DNA of 64,000 nucleotides from CAZMVU01 sp964569295 (GCA_964569295.1 CAZMVU010000001.1:167428-231427); one strand, 5' to 3'. Numbered from the stretch's first letter, positions 26,550 through 35,417 are shown. Numbers and translations: made by a program. The notes: generated by a model from the sequence alone, not told the origin.

Positions 26550-26765
26550 ATGACAAAGCTGAGTTCAGAAAGCATGACGATCCAAGAAAAACTGCGCGCT
26601 ATGGAAGCGCTTTGGGACGACTTGGTCAGCCATGCGGACAAGGTAAATTCGCCCGCCTGGCACGATAAGGTGTTGTCTGATCGTGAGAAAGCCGTACAGC
26701 GCGGCGAAGAAGTCGCGGAAGACTGGGAAGCGGCGAAGCAGAGGATACGGCAGGAAGCACAGTGA
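26550..26765 (+). CDS. Addiction-module antitoxin, RelB-like
   Basis: A 71-residue acidic, helical protein (MTIQEKLRAMEALWDDL, then SPAWHDKVLSDREKAVQRGEE) typical of the putative addiction-module component family that accompanies ParE/RelE toxins. It should bind and neutralise the toxin and repress its own promoter. GAGAG lies just upstream of the ATG. Its last four bases overlap the GTG start of the toxin gene. The cognate toxin frame is broken. Confidence 0.85.
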   Translation: MTKLSSESMTIQEKLRAMEALWDDLVSHADKVNSPAWHDKVLSDREKAVQRGEEVAEDWEAAKQRIRQEAQ

Positions 26766-27056
26766 AGGTGCGGATTCTCCCCTCGGCCCAACGTGACCTT
26801 ACTGAGGGCGGTCGTTTCTACGAGAAACAGGCACCAGGTATGGGCGCCTATTTTCTCGACGCGCTCTTCGCAGATATCGACTCACTATATTCTGTACGGC
26901 GGCATTCATCCTGTCTTCTTCAAGCGCTTTCACCGTATGCTCTCGAAGCGCTTCCCATTCGCCATTTACTACCAGGTCCAGGAAAAAGCCGTAGTGGTTT
27001 ATGCCATCCTGGATTGTCGGCGTGATCCAGCGTGGACACGAGAGCGGCTGACCTGA
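26762..27056 (+). pseudogene. ParE/RelE-family toxin, frameshifted
   Basis: The GTG at 26762 opens MKVRILPSAQRDLTEGGRFYEKQAPGMG, the start of a ParE/RelE toxin, but after about residue 42 (FADIDSL) this frame loses family character. The remainder continues in another frame from about 26889 as ILYGGIHPVFFKRFHRMLSKRFPFAIYYQ and VYAILDCRRDPAWTRERL, the usual second half with its Arg-rich and YAI-x-D elements. One extra base near 26888, in ctatatt, explains the shift. Removing it restores a toxin of about 97 residues. It may be a true inactivating mutation or a sequencing/assembly error. Confidence 0.8.
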
Positions 27057-27077
27057 GTGACCATTTTCACCTCGCTC

Positions 27078-27176
27078 AATGCTGTGGCCGGTCTCCTGAC
27101 CACGCCACTCATCGCTGTGGCCGGTCTCCCGATCGCGCCACTCATCGCTGTGGCCGGTCTCCCGACCGCGCCACTC
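27078..27176. repeat. Three tandem 33-base repeats
   Basis: Units at 27078-27110, 27111-27143 and 27144-27176 share the core GCTGTGGCCGGTCTCC with only a few differences. They are followed by inverted copies of parts of the unit. A related single unit occurs at 63633-63657. They are in a gene-free stretch between the broken toxin and the sialidase-like gene. Confidence 0.85.
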
Positions 27177-27180
27177 CTGC

Positions 27181-27259
27181 GACCGAAGGTCTCCCTCCCA
27201 GAATACAACAGTGGAGACCTTGCGGTCTGAACAGTCGCTCGGTCAGGAGACCGGCCACA
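27181..27259. repeat. Inverted-repeat part of the same element
   Basis: GACCGAAGGTCTCC (27181-27194) pairs with GGAGACCTTGCGGTC (27213-27227) except for one missing base, forming a hairpin. GGTCAGGAGACCGGCCACA (27241-27259) is the exact reverse complement of 27083-27101 in the first tandem unit, 19 of 19 bases. The block 27078-27259 is thus a compound structure that could fold over its whole length. Confidence 0.75.
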
Positions 27260-27274
27260 ACGTTAACCTGCCCC

Positions 27275-28438
27275 CTAACCCGCATCCTCCACAACCACCC
27301 TTTGCCGCGCAGCGTCAGAGATCCAGTCCTTCGCGCGGATGTCTTCCTCTGTAAAAGTGGCCATGAGGATGTGCCGGGCGCCGCGGCGCTCGAAGTCGTA
27401 GATGCAGTATATGGTACCGTCGGCCGCCTGCACGGTGTCGGGATAGGAGACGCCCTTGCGCTCGTCAACGACGAGTCCCCCCTTCCAGCTCTTGCCGTCG
27501 TCTTCTGACAGGTAGGCCGTGAGGTGCGAGCGGGTCTTTTCATCGGGCGGGTTATGACGCACGAGCAGCAGGTTGCCCGAATCCAGTCGGCGGATGTGAA
27601 ACCGCGCGGAGGGGTGCGGGATGCCGCTGGGTTCCCCGGACGTCCAGGTCTTGCCTCGGTCCGTCGAGGTGCTCATGCCGATCCCGTACCGGGTACGCAC
27701 GAGCATCCAGAGGGAGTCATCGGCCCTTTCGACGATCATGTGCTCGTCATAGGTGGTCTCCGGCACGAGCGCCTGGCCAAGGAACTCGATGGTTTCCCCC
27801 TGATCCGTCGAGATGTACACATTCGAACCGCCCCGGTCCCCGACATCGTGCGTGTATTCCTCTGGCGCTTTGGATCCCGTGTTGCGCCAGCCGGCAATCG
27901 GAAACAACCACTCGCCTGTATCGAGCGCGGTGGGCTTGTTCATCATGACGCCATCGGCGATACGCCGCGGCTCGGACCACCCGGGCCCCGCCTTGTCCGG
28001 CTCATCCGTGGTAATGCACCACACGCCGCCGCGGCCGTCCCACCACTGGTAGGCCTGCGCCCAGAACAGCCAGAGTACACCTTCCGGGTCCACCCATAGG
28101 CACGGGTCGTAGGCGCGGACCGGGTCGGCCGGGTCGATGACGAGCACATCATCGGACCACGTGGCGCCGTCGTCGCCAGAGGTCTTGAGCACCACATAGT
28201 TCTCTGGCCCTTCGCCCTCGCCGCCGGTATACCATGTGGCCCAGAGGCGGCCCTCCGGTGCCCGCGCGATGCCCGGAATCCCCTGAAACTCCCGGTCCGC
28301 CGGGGCATATTCCGGGCCCGGATCAAGGTTCACCGGCGGCGCCTCCAATGCCGGCCCGTCTTTAATGTCTGCAAAAGCGGTGGTGGCAAAGGCCAGAATG
28401 CCTGACAGGGTAAGAAGAAGAATGTGACGCATGTTCAT
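27275..28438 (-). CDS. Secreted sialidase/BNR-repeat protein
   Basis: A 387-residue protein with a Sec signal peptide (MNMRHILLLTLSGILAFATTAFA). The mature part is a six-bladed beta-propeller like exo-alpha-sialidases, with Asp-box motifs SGDDGATW, STDRGKTW, SEDDGKSW and a weaker STDQGETI. An Arg-rich active site is not certain, so some members of this family act on other acidic sugars or do not hydrolyse at all. It should act in the periplasm or outside. The ATG at 28438 has GGGAG eight bases upstream. It is followed by the repeat block. Confidence 0.8.
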   Translation of the reverse strand: MNMRHILLLTLSGILAFATTAFADIKDGPALEAPPVNLDPGPEYAPADREFQGIPGIARAPEGRLWATWYTGGEGEGPENYVVLKTSGDDGATWSDDVLVIDPADPVRAYDPCLWVDPEGVLWLFWAQAYQWWDGRGGVWCITTDEPDKAGPGWSEPRRIADGVMMNKPTALDTGEWLFPIAGWRNTGSKAPEEYTHDVGDRGGSNVYISTDQGETIEFLGQALVPETTYDEHMIVERADDSLWMLVRTRYGIGMSTSTDRGKTWTSGEPSGIPHPSARFHIRRLDSGNLLLVRHNPPDEKTRSHLTAYLSEDDGKSWKGGLVVDERKGVSYPDTVQAADGTIYCIYDFERRGARHILMATFTEEDIRAKDWISDAARQRVVVEDAG

Positions 28439-28618
28439 GTTGTGGCTCCCGGGTTTTAACGCTTCAAAACGGGCATCCCCGCACTCAGGGGATAATAGCA
28501 CCCGAAACCCGGCACGGGCCATACTGGCGGGATGAGGCGGGCGCCTGCTAAGATCACGTCTACGGGCTGCCGGCACGAGAAGTCCCAATGCGTGCTTGCC
28601 TCCTGGAGTACACGCCAC

Positions 28619-29122
28619 GTGAAACACAGTCTGACCACAACCACGCTCACCCTACGCGAAGTGCGGCGGCACCCGTTGCGCATACTGCTCATTACTGTGG
28701 GCGCGGCGGTAGTGGCATGCCACGGCGGACTGCTGTATGCCACCATTCAATCCCCTGCGGACTTTGCGTCTAACGCGCCGTATGCCGCGCTCCTGCTCAC
28801 GGCCGCCGCCGGGCTCACCGCGGCCTTGCTTCGGGGACGCGCAGCGGTGCGGGCAGCGCTGTACACGGCCGGGCTGCCGGCCGGCCGGATCCTGCGCATC
28901 GAGACTGCGCGGATTGCCGGCTTTGTTCTGCCAGGGGCGCTGCTGGGACCAGGGACTTGCTCCCTTGCGGTAACATGCCTCGGCGAGCCCTGCGAACAGC
29001 CGCTGCATGCGCTACCGCTGTTCCTCGCCGGCGGTCTTGGCCTTCTCCTCATGGTGCTGATGCTGGCACTGCCGTGCATCCTCACCGATCGAACGGGCAC
29101 ACGCCACGGAGATGCGGCATGA
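28619..29122 (+). CDS. Reduced FtsX-like ABC permease subunit
   Basis: A 167-residue membrane protein with about four hydrophobic segments: one near residues 18-40, two in the middle (about 52-110) and one near 130-155. This is the helix count of FtsX/MacB-type permeases, but the large extracytoplasmic domain between helices 1 and 2 is missing. GTG at 28619 with GGAG upstream is the likely start; the frame extends upstream without domain character. The stop overlaps the ATG of the ABC ATPase gene (ATGA), so the two form a unit. The transported substrate is unknown, and the assignment rests on context and topology. Confidence 0.55.
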   Translation: MKHSLTTTTLTLREVRRHPLRILLITVGAAVVACHGGLLYATIQSPADFASNAPYAALLLTAAAGLTAALLRGRAAVRAALYTAGLPAGRILRIETARIAGFVLPGALLGPGTCSLAVTCLGEPCEQPLHALPLFLAGGLGLLLMVLMLALPCILTDRTGTRHGDAA

Positions 29123-29775
29123 TCCGCATGGAGCAGGTGGGCTTTGCCTATGGCCGTGGCCACACCGTGCAGGTTCTGCAAGGGGTTTCCTTCGAACTCA
29201 CGGAAGGCAGTCTCGGCCTGGTGCTCGGCGGCACGGGCGCCGGCAAAACCACGCTCGTGCATATCGCGGCGGGACTGCTATCCCCCACCACTGGGAAGGT
29301 GACCGTCGCGGGGCGGCGTCTCAACCTGCTGCGCGGGAAAGAGCGGGCCAGTCTGCGCGCGCAGAGCGTGGCCCTGGTACCGCAATCCCCTGTGCTCGTG
29401 CCGTTTCTAACCGCCCTCGAAAACGTGCTGCTGCCCACCCTGACCGCGAAAGTAACCGCGCCCAACGCCCGGGCCGGACAACTCCTCGCGGAACTCGGCA
29501 TGGCGCACCGGGCAAGGCACTTGCCCGCGCAGCTTTCTTCTGGCGAACGGCAACGCGTCGCCTTGGCCCGCGCATTGCTCACCCGCCCGCAGGTGGTCAT
29601 TGCCGATGCCCCAGCCAGCCACCAGGACAATGACGGCGTCCGGCTCGTGTACGAACGGCTGGCACAGTGCGCGCGGGAAACGGGATTGACGGTGCTTATC
29701 GCGGCGACGGCGCCGTGCGAATACCTGCGCGAAGACCGCCGGTTCCAACTGCGCCATGGCGCCCTCGATGAGTAG
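29119..29775 (+). CDS. ABC ATPase, LolD/MacB type, with degenerate catalytic residues
   Basis: A 218-residue ATP-binding subunit. Walker A (GGTGAGKTT), the Q-loop (VALVPQSP) and the signature (LSSGERQRVALARAL) are intact. Walker B reads VVIADAPASHQD: the usual catalytic Glu of DEPT is Ala (codon GCC). The H-loop region reads LIAATAPCEYL, without the switch His. ATP binding and dimerisation may persist while hydrolysis should be poor or absent. It is translationally coupled to the reduced permease upstream, and the CDF gene starts three bases after its stop. Confidence 0.85.
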   Translation: MIRMEQVGFAYGRGHTVQVLQGVSFELTEGSLGLVLGGTGAGKTTLVHIAAGLLSPTTGKVTVAGRRLNLLRGKERASLRAQSVALVPQSPVLVPFLTALENVLLPTLTAKVTAPNARAGQLLAELGMAHRARHLPAQLSSGERQRVALARALLTRPQVVIADAPASHQDNDGVRLVYERLAQCARETGLTVLIAATAPCEYLREDRRFQLRHGALDE

Positions 29776-29778
29776 CCC

Positions 29779-30726
29779 ATGACCGCGCCATCGCACGCAA
29801 AACCGCGGGACGGCAACGCGCACATGTATGCCGTGCGGCGGGTGACAGTAGCCGGGCTCTTCATGAATCTGCTGCTGGCGGGCACGAAGTGCGGCATGGG
29901 CATACTCGGGCACAGCCAGGCCCTCGTGGCCGACGCCGTGCACAGCTTGACAGACTGTCTCACCGACCTGGTGGTTATTCTCGGAGCGCCGCTGTGGAGC
30001 GCTCCCGCCGATGAGAACCACCCCTATGGCCATGGACGCATCGAAACGCTGGTCACCGTCATTATTGGAATCAGCCTCGGGGCGGCGGGGCTCAGCATCG
30101 CCTACAATGCGCTTGTCTCCCTGTCCAACCCGGCCGATACACAACCCGGATGGCTCGCGTTTGCCGGGGCCTGCCTGTCCATCGCCGTAAAAGAAACCCT
30201 CTACCAATGGACGGTGCGCACCGGCCAACGCGTCCGTTCCTCCGCATTGGCCGCCAATGCCTGGCACCACCGCACCGACGCCCTCAGCTCCGTGCCCGTG
30301 GCACTGGCCGTGCTGGGGACGCAGATCCAGCCGGCGTGGATCTTCCTCGATCAGATAGGGGCGATCCTCGTCGCCCTGATGATTCTCCAGGCCACGTGGC
30401 ATATCGTACGGCCCGCCCTCGACACGCTCATCGACCGCGGCGCCACAGCCAAGAAACGCGAATACCTGCGCAACATCGCGGCAGAAACAGCGGGTGTCGA
30501 GGCGATACACGCTTTCCGAACGCGCGACCTGGGAAACGGCCTGTCAGTAGACCTCCATGTATTGGTGCCCCCGCAGCTTACAGTCGGCGAAGGGCACGAC
30601 ATCGCCGGGGCGGTAAAGGCGCGGCTGCTCACCGATGACGATGTGGTCGACGTGCTGGTACACATCGAGCCGTTCGACCCAGAACACCATAAGTCCCGGT
30701 CGTCCCAGCCACCCACAGTGCAATAG
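29779..30726 (+). CDS. Cation diffusion facilitator (CDF) transporter
   Basis: A 315-residue inner-membrane metal exporter driven by proton antiport, probably for Zn2+, Fe2+ or another divalent cation. Six membrane helices are expected at about residues 20-210; the metal-site motifs are DAVHSLTD in helix 2 and HHRTDALSS in helix 5, and HPYGHGRIE marks the cytoplasmic loop. A C-terminal domain follows with HVLVPPQLTVGEGHDIA and HIEPF. It starts three bases after the degenerate ABC ATPase and probably shares its transcript. Confidence 0.93.
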   Translation: MTAPSHAKPRDGNAHMYAVRRVTVAGLFMNLLLAGTKCGMGILGHSQALVADAVHSLTDCLTDLVVILGAPLWSAPADENHPYGHGRIETLVTVIIGISLGAAGLSIAYNALVSLSNPADTQPGWLAFAGACLSIAVKETLYQWTVRTGQRVRSSALAANAWHHRTDALSSVPVALAVLGTQIQPAWIFLDQIGAILVALMILQATWHIVRPALDTLIDRGATAKKREYLRNIAAETAGVEAIHAFRTRDLGNGLSVDLHVLVPPQLTVGEGHDIAGAVKARLLTDDDVVDVLVHIEPFDPEHHKSRSSQPPTVQ

Positions 30727-30896
30727 GGAACATGCACCCATGGCTGCCGTGTTACTGACAAGGAAGCCGCGCTGCCTTTCGAACAGCGCCGTACCGCACC
30801 AGCGCACCTGCTGACGTCATCGCCCACAACAACTACCGGCACCCGCCGCCCATACTGCCGCAATGCGCACCGAAATGCTTAAACGCTTCTCTTCGC

Positions 30897-32204
30897 TCAC
30901 CCCAGCTTCCAGGGCTGCCGGTATTCGTACATGAGCTGGTCATTGGCGGCGTCGTTGTTGGTGATGCGCTCGGCCTTCGCATCCCATTCAAGGCGCGCTT
31001 TCGTCCACAGGCTGATGTTGCCGAGGTGGGCAAAGGTGGTGGACTTGTGGCCATCTTCCACATCGGCATGCGGCTTTTCACGCGTCTTGATGCAGTCAAG
31101 GAAGTTGCGCATGTGATCGGCGGTGAGGTTGCGGTTGCTTCCTTTGTCCGACCCTTCCGTAGGCTCCATGCGCGGATCACGGTTCTGGAACTGGCCACCA
31201 CGCTCGGGAACGACGGTATAACCGTGGCCGGAAGCGTAGACCGTGCCTTTCGTGCCGCGGATTTCGATCTCGGCGGACTTGGCAAAGATGGGGTTGCCGC
31301 TGGCTTCATACTGCCCGAAGATCACCAGCGCGCCCGAGGGGAGTTCGAAGACCGACTGCAACGTGTCAGGGACCGTGCGGTCGTCTTCCACGGCATACAC
31401 CCCGCCCATAGACATCGCGCTCGTGGGCGCGTCTTCGCCCAGCAGCCACCGGAACAGGTCGAAATAGTGCACGCCCCAGTTCCCGAGTTGCGAGGAGTAG
31501 GATTTCCACCACCGGAACTTGTAGGGGTGGATGTTCGGCTGATACTCGCGCCATGCCTGCGGCCCGAGCCACATGTCCCAGTCGAGGTGTTCCGGCGGGT
31601 CCGTGGTTTCAGCCCGGCCCATGCCGCTGGGATACATGTTCGAGATACGGTAGCACGAGGCGGTTGTAACCTTGCCAATGCCGCCGCCCTGCACGAACTC
31701 GGCGAGCTCGGCGTACATGCCGCTCGAACGCCGATGCGTGCCCACCTGCACCACGCGCTTCGTGCGCCGCGCGGCCTCGACCATCTTGCGGCCCTCGACA
31801 ATCTTGAGGGACAGCGGTTTCTCGACGTAAACGTCTTTCCCCGCTTCGCAGGCATCGATCGTTTGTAAAGCATGCCAGTGGTCGGGGGTGCCGATGACCA
31901 CCGCGTCGATGTCGTCCCGCTCGAGGATGCGGCGGTAGTCGCCGTAGAGATCCAACTTGCCGCCGAGTTCCGTAGCCGCCTTCTCGAGGATGTTGCGATC
32001 CACGTCGCACAGGGCGACAATCTCGGCATCCTCATGTGGTTTGAGTGCGTCAATCAATTGCCCGCCACGGTTTGCCACACCGATACATCCGACGCGAATG
32101 CGTTCATTCGAACCATGGGCACGCGGCCCGGCCACGCTGGTGGCAACAGCCGCGGCCGCCACCGAGGTCTTCACAAAGTTTCTGCGCGTGAGTTCTCCGG
32201 CCAT
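30897..32204 (-). CDS. Tat-exported Gfo/Idh/MocA-family oxidoreductase
   Basis: A 435-residue NAD(P)-dependent sugar or polyol oxidoreductase with a twin-arginine signal peptide (LTRRNFVKTSVAAAAVATSVAGPRAHG). The Rossmann domain starts IRVGCIGVANRGGQL and has GTPDHWHA and the catalytic EKPLS motif; the C-terminal alpha/beta domain follows (HYFDLFRWLLGED). Export of a folded, cofactor-loaded enzyme by Tat is common in this family in planctomycete-like bacteria. The ATG at 32204 has AGGAGG upstream. The substrate is unknown. Confidence 0.9.
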   Translation of the reverse strand: MAGELTRRNFVKTSVAAAAVATSVAGPRAHGSNERIRVGCIGVANRGGQLIDALKPHEDAEIVALCDVDRNILEKAATELGGKLDLYGDYRRILERDDIDAVVIGTPDHWHALQTIDACEAGKDVYVEKPLSLKIVEGRKMVEAARRTKRVVQVGTHRRSSGMYAELAEFVQGGGIGKVTTASCYRISNMYPSGMGRAETTDPPEHLDWDMWLGPQAWREYQPNIHPYKFRWWKSYSSQLGNWGVHYFDLFRWLLGEDAPTSAMSMGGVYAVEDDRTVPDTLQSVFELPSGALVIFGQYEASGNPIFAKSAEIEIRGTKGTVYASGHGYTVVPERGGQFQNRDPRMEPTEGSDKGSNRNLTADHMRNFLDCIKTREKPHADVEDGHKSTTFAHLGNISLWTKARLEWDAKAERITNNDAANDQLMYEYRQPWKLG

Positions 32205-32409
32205 GATGGACTTCCTCCTGTTGTGGGCATTAGGTGTACGAATGACTGTCCGGCCATTATTCACCACAAAACGCCGCCGTGCAAGAAAAGGATAGCGCGC
32301 GAGGACACGGCACATCTCACCCGCAAGATTGGCGTGACTGAAGAAAGAATGCCAGGGCGGCCAGAAAGGCCATTTCTACCCTTTTCGCCCAATGAAACCA
32401 ACACCGCCA

Positions 32410-32435
32410 AACAAGAAAAGACGGCTTTCTCGCCG
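32410..32435 (-). terminator. Possible terminator of the IMPase-like gene
   Basis: Read leftward, CGGC-GAGAAA-GCCG is followed by TCTTTTCTTGTTT, 35 bases after the IMPase stop. The stem is only four pairs, so this is modest evidence. Confidence 0.4.
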
Positions 32436-32470
32436 AACCCCGCGTATAACCGCCGTTTCTGGCCGGACTT

Positions 32471-33679
32471 CTAGCGGGGTTTCTTGCGCGCTTCGTTACG
32501 CGTGATCACCTGTTCAACCTGCTCAATGCGGGTATCGAGGAACCGCATCAGCCTCTCGTGCAGGGCGGGGTTCGCCGCCGCCACAAGCGACTGATGGTTG
32601 TTCTCCGAGCTGTCCAGCAACAGCACGTCATCGAAGCGTTCGCCGTAGGCATCCGTCACCACACACCCCGCCTCCTCGGCGATGAGGAGCGCGGCCGCCA
32701 TGTCGTAGGGGCAGATACCCAGCACATGGCCGCGGCCGGCGTTGATATACTGATCACGCACGAGTTCCGGAATATCGCGCATATAACGGCTGGCAAAATC
32801 CACACAGGCATCGAGCTGGTTGGTCAGCAGGCGGGTCAAGCTGAATGACGTGCTGTTGCAAGCGAAGAAACCGCCCTTCAAACTGCTCACATCGATGAGC
32901 TTGGCCGCGGTTTGGAATACCAGTTCCGCCGGACGGGCCGGCACGGTCATGGTCCACGACATGGTTTCGAGATCGTGGTTTTCAGAGAGCTTCGGCTTGC
33001 GGTTCGAGTTGCCCACGTAAATACGCGCACCCTTCCCGCGCTCGGCATAGAAGGCGCGGTCGTGCATCACTTCCATTACGCAGGCATTGTCCACATCCGC
33101 CATGGTGGGACGCTCGATAACGCGCGTGCTCGCCACGGCGACGACACACCCCTCGAAGCCGCAGCGCGCCGCCCGGCTGCCATCGATGGGATCCACCAAG
33201 AGCAGGTAATCCGGCTGCGCGGTGCTGAACGTCGAGTACCCGGCATCTTCCGAATAATAAGCCACGGACGCCTTGCTCCGCTTGAGAAAGTTGAGTAAGG
33301 CCTTCTCAGCCACCTTGTCCAGTTCAAAGGTGGCATCGCCGCTGGCGGCGGTACTTACCACATCCCGGCCTTTACCCTGCTTCACAAGCGGCGCCACGGC
33401 ATCCTTGATGGTCTCCGCGAGTTCGATAAGGAACTTGCGCGGCAACACCTTGCTGGCCGTGCGGGGCCGTCCCCCACTGCGCACACTGGGCGGCGGGGTG
33501 GAGCGTTTCGCGCTTGCCTGGGCGTCTGCGTCCTTACCCGCGGCGGCCTTGGGCTTGTCCGCACGCTTGGATTTCGCGGGCGTCTGCTTGCCGGGTTTTG
33601 CCGTGGCAGTTGGCTTTTTCGCGGCATCGGCCGGCTTCTTCTTTTCTTCCGTTGACTTTTTGGAGTCGCGTTTGGCCAT
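32471..33679 (-). CDS. Inositol monophosphatase-family protein with Lys/Ala/Pro-rich N-terminus
   Basis: A 402-residue protein in two parts. Residues 1-75 are low-complexity Lys/Ala/Pro/Thr sequence (MAKRDSKKSTEEKKKPADAAKK) resembling histone-like tails. Residues 80-395 carry the IMPase fold: YYSEDAG at the metal site, VDPIDGSRAA, and GICPYDMAAALLIAEEAGCVVTDAYG. In the classical family the last motif has WD; here YD. It should be a Mg2+-dependent phosphatase of inositol phosphates, 3'-phosphoadenosine phosphates or sugar phosphates. The tail could bind RNA or DNA, which is unusual. Confidence 0.85.
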   Translation of the reverse strand: MAKRDSKKSTEEKKKPADAAKKPTATAKPGKQTPAKSKRADKPKAAAGKDADAQASAKRSTPPPSVRSGGRPRTASKVLPRKFLIELAETIKDAVAPLVKQGKGRDVVSTAASGDATFELDKVAEKALLNFLKRSKASVAYYSEDAGYSTFSTAQPDYLLLVDPIDGSRAARCGFEGCVVAVASTRVIERPTMADVDNACVMEVMHDRAFYAERGKGARIYVGNSNRKPKLSENHDLETMSWTMTVPARPAELVFQTAAKLIDVSSLKGGFFACNSTSFSLTRLLTNQLDACVDFASRYMRDIPELVRDQYINAGRGHVLGICPYDMAAALLIAEEAGCVVTDAYGERFDDVLLLDSSENNHQSLVAAANPALHERLMRFLDTRIEQVEQVITRNEARKKPR

Positions 33680-34320
33680 TATTCCCCTTGTGCGTTCCGG
33701 ACGACACGCGAAATCATACGATTCATACCACGCGCCCCGGACGCGGGTCGCCCCGGTTTTCGCCCGTGCGTATTACACCAAGTATCGGTTCGTCGGCCGG
33801 GAGGCACCTGTTCCGCATACATGCCCTGATCCAGGCCTATCCCCGCCGGGAAATAACGTAACAGGCTGCGGCTTTCCGGTGCATATCCGGCATGCCACCC
33901 CCGAGCGAAAGCCCGCTTCATGAGGGCGGGGGCACTTGCGAACGGGCGGAGGGCACCACAACACACGTAAGCCGGCCTGGCGATTAACCTTCACACGAAG
34001 GGCAAACCGACATCCCTGGCAACGCCTACAACTTCCATCCGCAATGCGGACCGCATGGACCGCAACGTCTTTGTTCCCCGCGATTTTAGCAGTTACGACA
34101 CAAGATGTCCAGCAGGGTTTCATCAACCGCCGCCCCTGCTGCCCAGGCTCCTGCGCCACCCTGGGTAGCCGAGGCCCTACATCCCCACAAAACACGCACT
34201 CCAGAAGTCCGGCCACAAAGAGCGCTTATACGTGGGGCATGGGTGGAAGGCTGTCTTTCTGTTTAGTGGTGTTGGTTTTTGTTGGGCTGAAAGAGAAAAA
34301 CGGCCTTACCAGCCGCGCCC
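33680..34320. other. Gene-free stretch between IMPase-like gene and response regulator
   Basis: About 640 bases with no supportable coding sequence; the open frames here have no recognisable domain. It contains the terminator of the small response regulator at 34294-34315. The rest holds nothing I can name. Confidence 0.4.
34294..34315 (-). terminator. Terminator of the small response regulator
   Basis: Leftward, a CGGC/GCCG stem with a 7-base loop is followed by TTTTTCTCTTT, starting just after the response-regulator stop at 34321. Confidence 0.5.
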
Positions 34321-34674
34321 CTACTCCTTCAGCACCTGAAGCACTTCCTCTTCTAACTTTTTGAGCTGCAACGGTTTTGTGAGCACTTTGGCGGCGCCGT
34401 TATCGAGCAGGTCTGCCGCCTCATTCGGATAGCCGGTCAATACCACGATTGGTATGTCAGGGTGCATACCATTGATAATGGCTATCGCTTTCGAGCCCGG
34501 AAGCCGCGGCATCTCAAGGTCCATCGTTATAACGTCGTAAACGCCTGTGCGGCACTTGTCGACTGCCTGCTGTCCATCCTCCGCCATATCCACCTCAAAC
34601 CCACGCAAGGTAAACCAGCGCACCAGCGCATCACGAATGCTTGCTTCATCATCTACAATTAGTATACGGTTCAT
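34321..34674 (-). CDS. Single-domain response regulator
   Basis: A 117-residue receiver with all conserved residues: ILIVDDE acidic pair, phosphoacceptor Asp in DVITMDLEMPR, Thr in VVLTGYP, and Lys in VLTKPLQ. There is no output domain, so it works like CheY or Spo0F as a phosphate relay or by protein contact. The ATG at 34674 has AGGGG upstream, and the promoter is at 34750-34779. No kinase gene is adjacent; the hybrid kinase at 7560-9827 is a possible but unproven partner. Confidence 0.92.
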   Translation of the reverse strand: MNRILIVDDEASIRDALVRWFTLRGFEVDMAEDGQQAVDKCRTGVYDVITMDLEMPRLPGSKAIAIINGMHPDIPIVVLTGYPNEAADLLDNGAAKVLTKPLQLKKLEEEVLQVLKE

Positions 34675-34749
34675 GGCCCCTCTACTTCCAGCAGGTTCCA
34701 GACCAAGCCATGCGCACCTGACGCACACCCCAACCTTCCCAGCGCCAAC

Positions 34750-34779
34750 ATTCTACCATTTTCGCATTTTTCGGCCCAA
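34750..34779 (-). promoter_or_regulatory. Promoter of the small response regulator
   Basis: Minus-strand TTGGGC (34779-34774), 18 bases, then TAGAAT (34755-34750), about 75 bases before the ATG at 34674. Confidence 0.55.
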
Positions 34780-35417
34780 TCGCCTCATGCGCCGCCGAAA
34801 AACGAAGCGGCGCTACACCGCTTTCATCATCCTATAAAACGACTCCACCAATCCCATCTACCGCGTGCAACGCCCCCTTAGCGTGCAGTGTATCACCGAT
34901 CCCGTGCTCTAACCAACCCCGCAAACCGACCTACCCAATATCTTGGACCATATACCCAGTATAACGGTTTCCAAGGCACAATGAAAACCCGCTTCAGCCC
35001 AATCGAACAATCTGCACCAACATGGAGCAACGCGCCATGGCGCCCGCGCACAGTGAGTCCAGGCGAGAGCGCTTCGACAATCCCAAGCCGCGCCCCAAGG
35101 AACCGTCTTATGTGGTGTCCCTGCCATACCCGCGCTGCGTCCTATGCCCGGCCGCCACCGCCACCGCCGCCCATGCCCATGCCCATCCCATTGCACATTG
35201 CATCCCCCTTCGGTCAGGTGGTATAAGTGCGTCGCAGGCGGGCGCACACCGCGTCCGCCCTTTTGCTGGGAAATCGGCACGCAGCCCGAGCACACACTTT
35301 TTACTTTCACGTACCAGGCGGCGCAAGCCGGCCACACACTCCCCCCCCCGGGGCGAACCGGTGCGCCGGTCTTGTGCGACGGCTTTTGTTGGCACGACGG
35401 GAGCCAGCGGCACAGCA
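34780..35417. other. Gene-free stretch upstream of surE
   Basis: About 640 bases between the response-regulator promoter and surE. Open frames cross it on both strands but none has domain character or a good ribosome-binding site. A short Gly/Met-coding repeat (minus strand, about 35150-35200) appears by chance of composition. The surE promoter must lie here but was not identified. Confidence 0.35.

Noticed and set aside
27057..27274. Repeat block examined as a possible CRISPR array.
   Set aside because: The units are directly contiguous with no variable spacers, so it is a tandem repeat, not a CRISPR.
35150..35205. Met/Gly-rich coding run (MGMGMGGGG) on the minus strand upstream of surE.
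   Set aside because: Simple-sequence triplet pattern with no supporting start or context.
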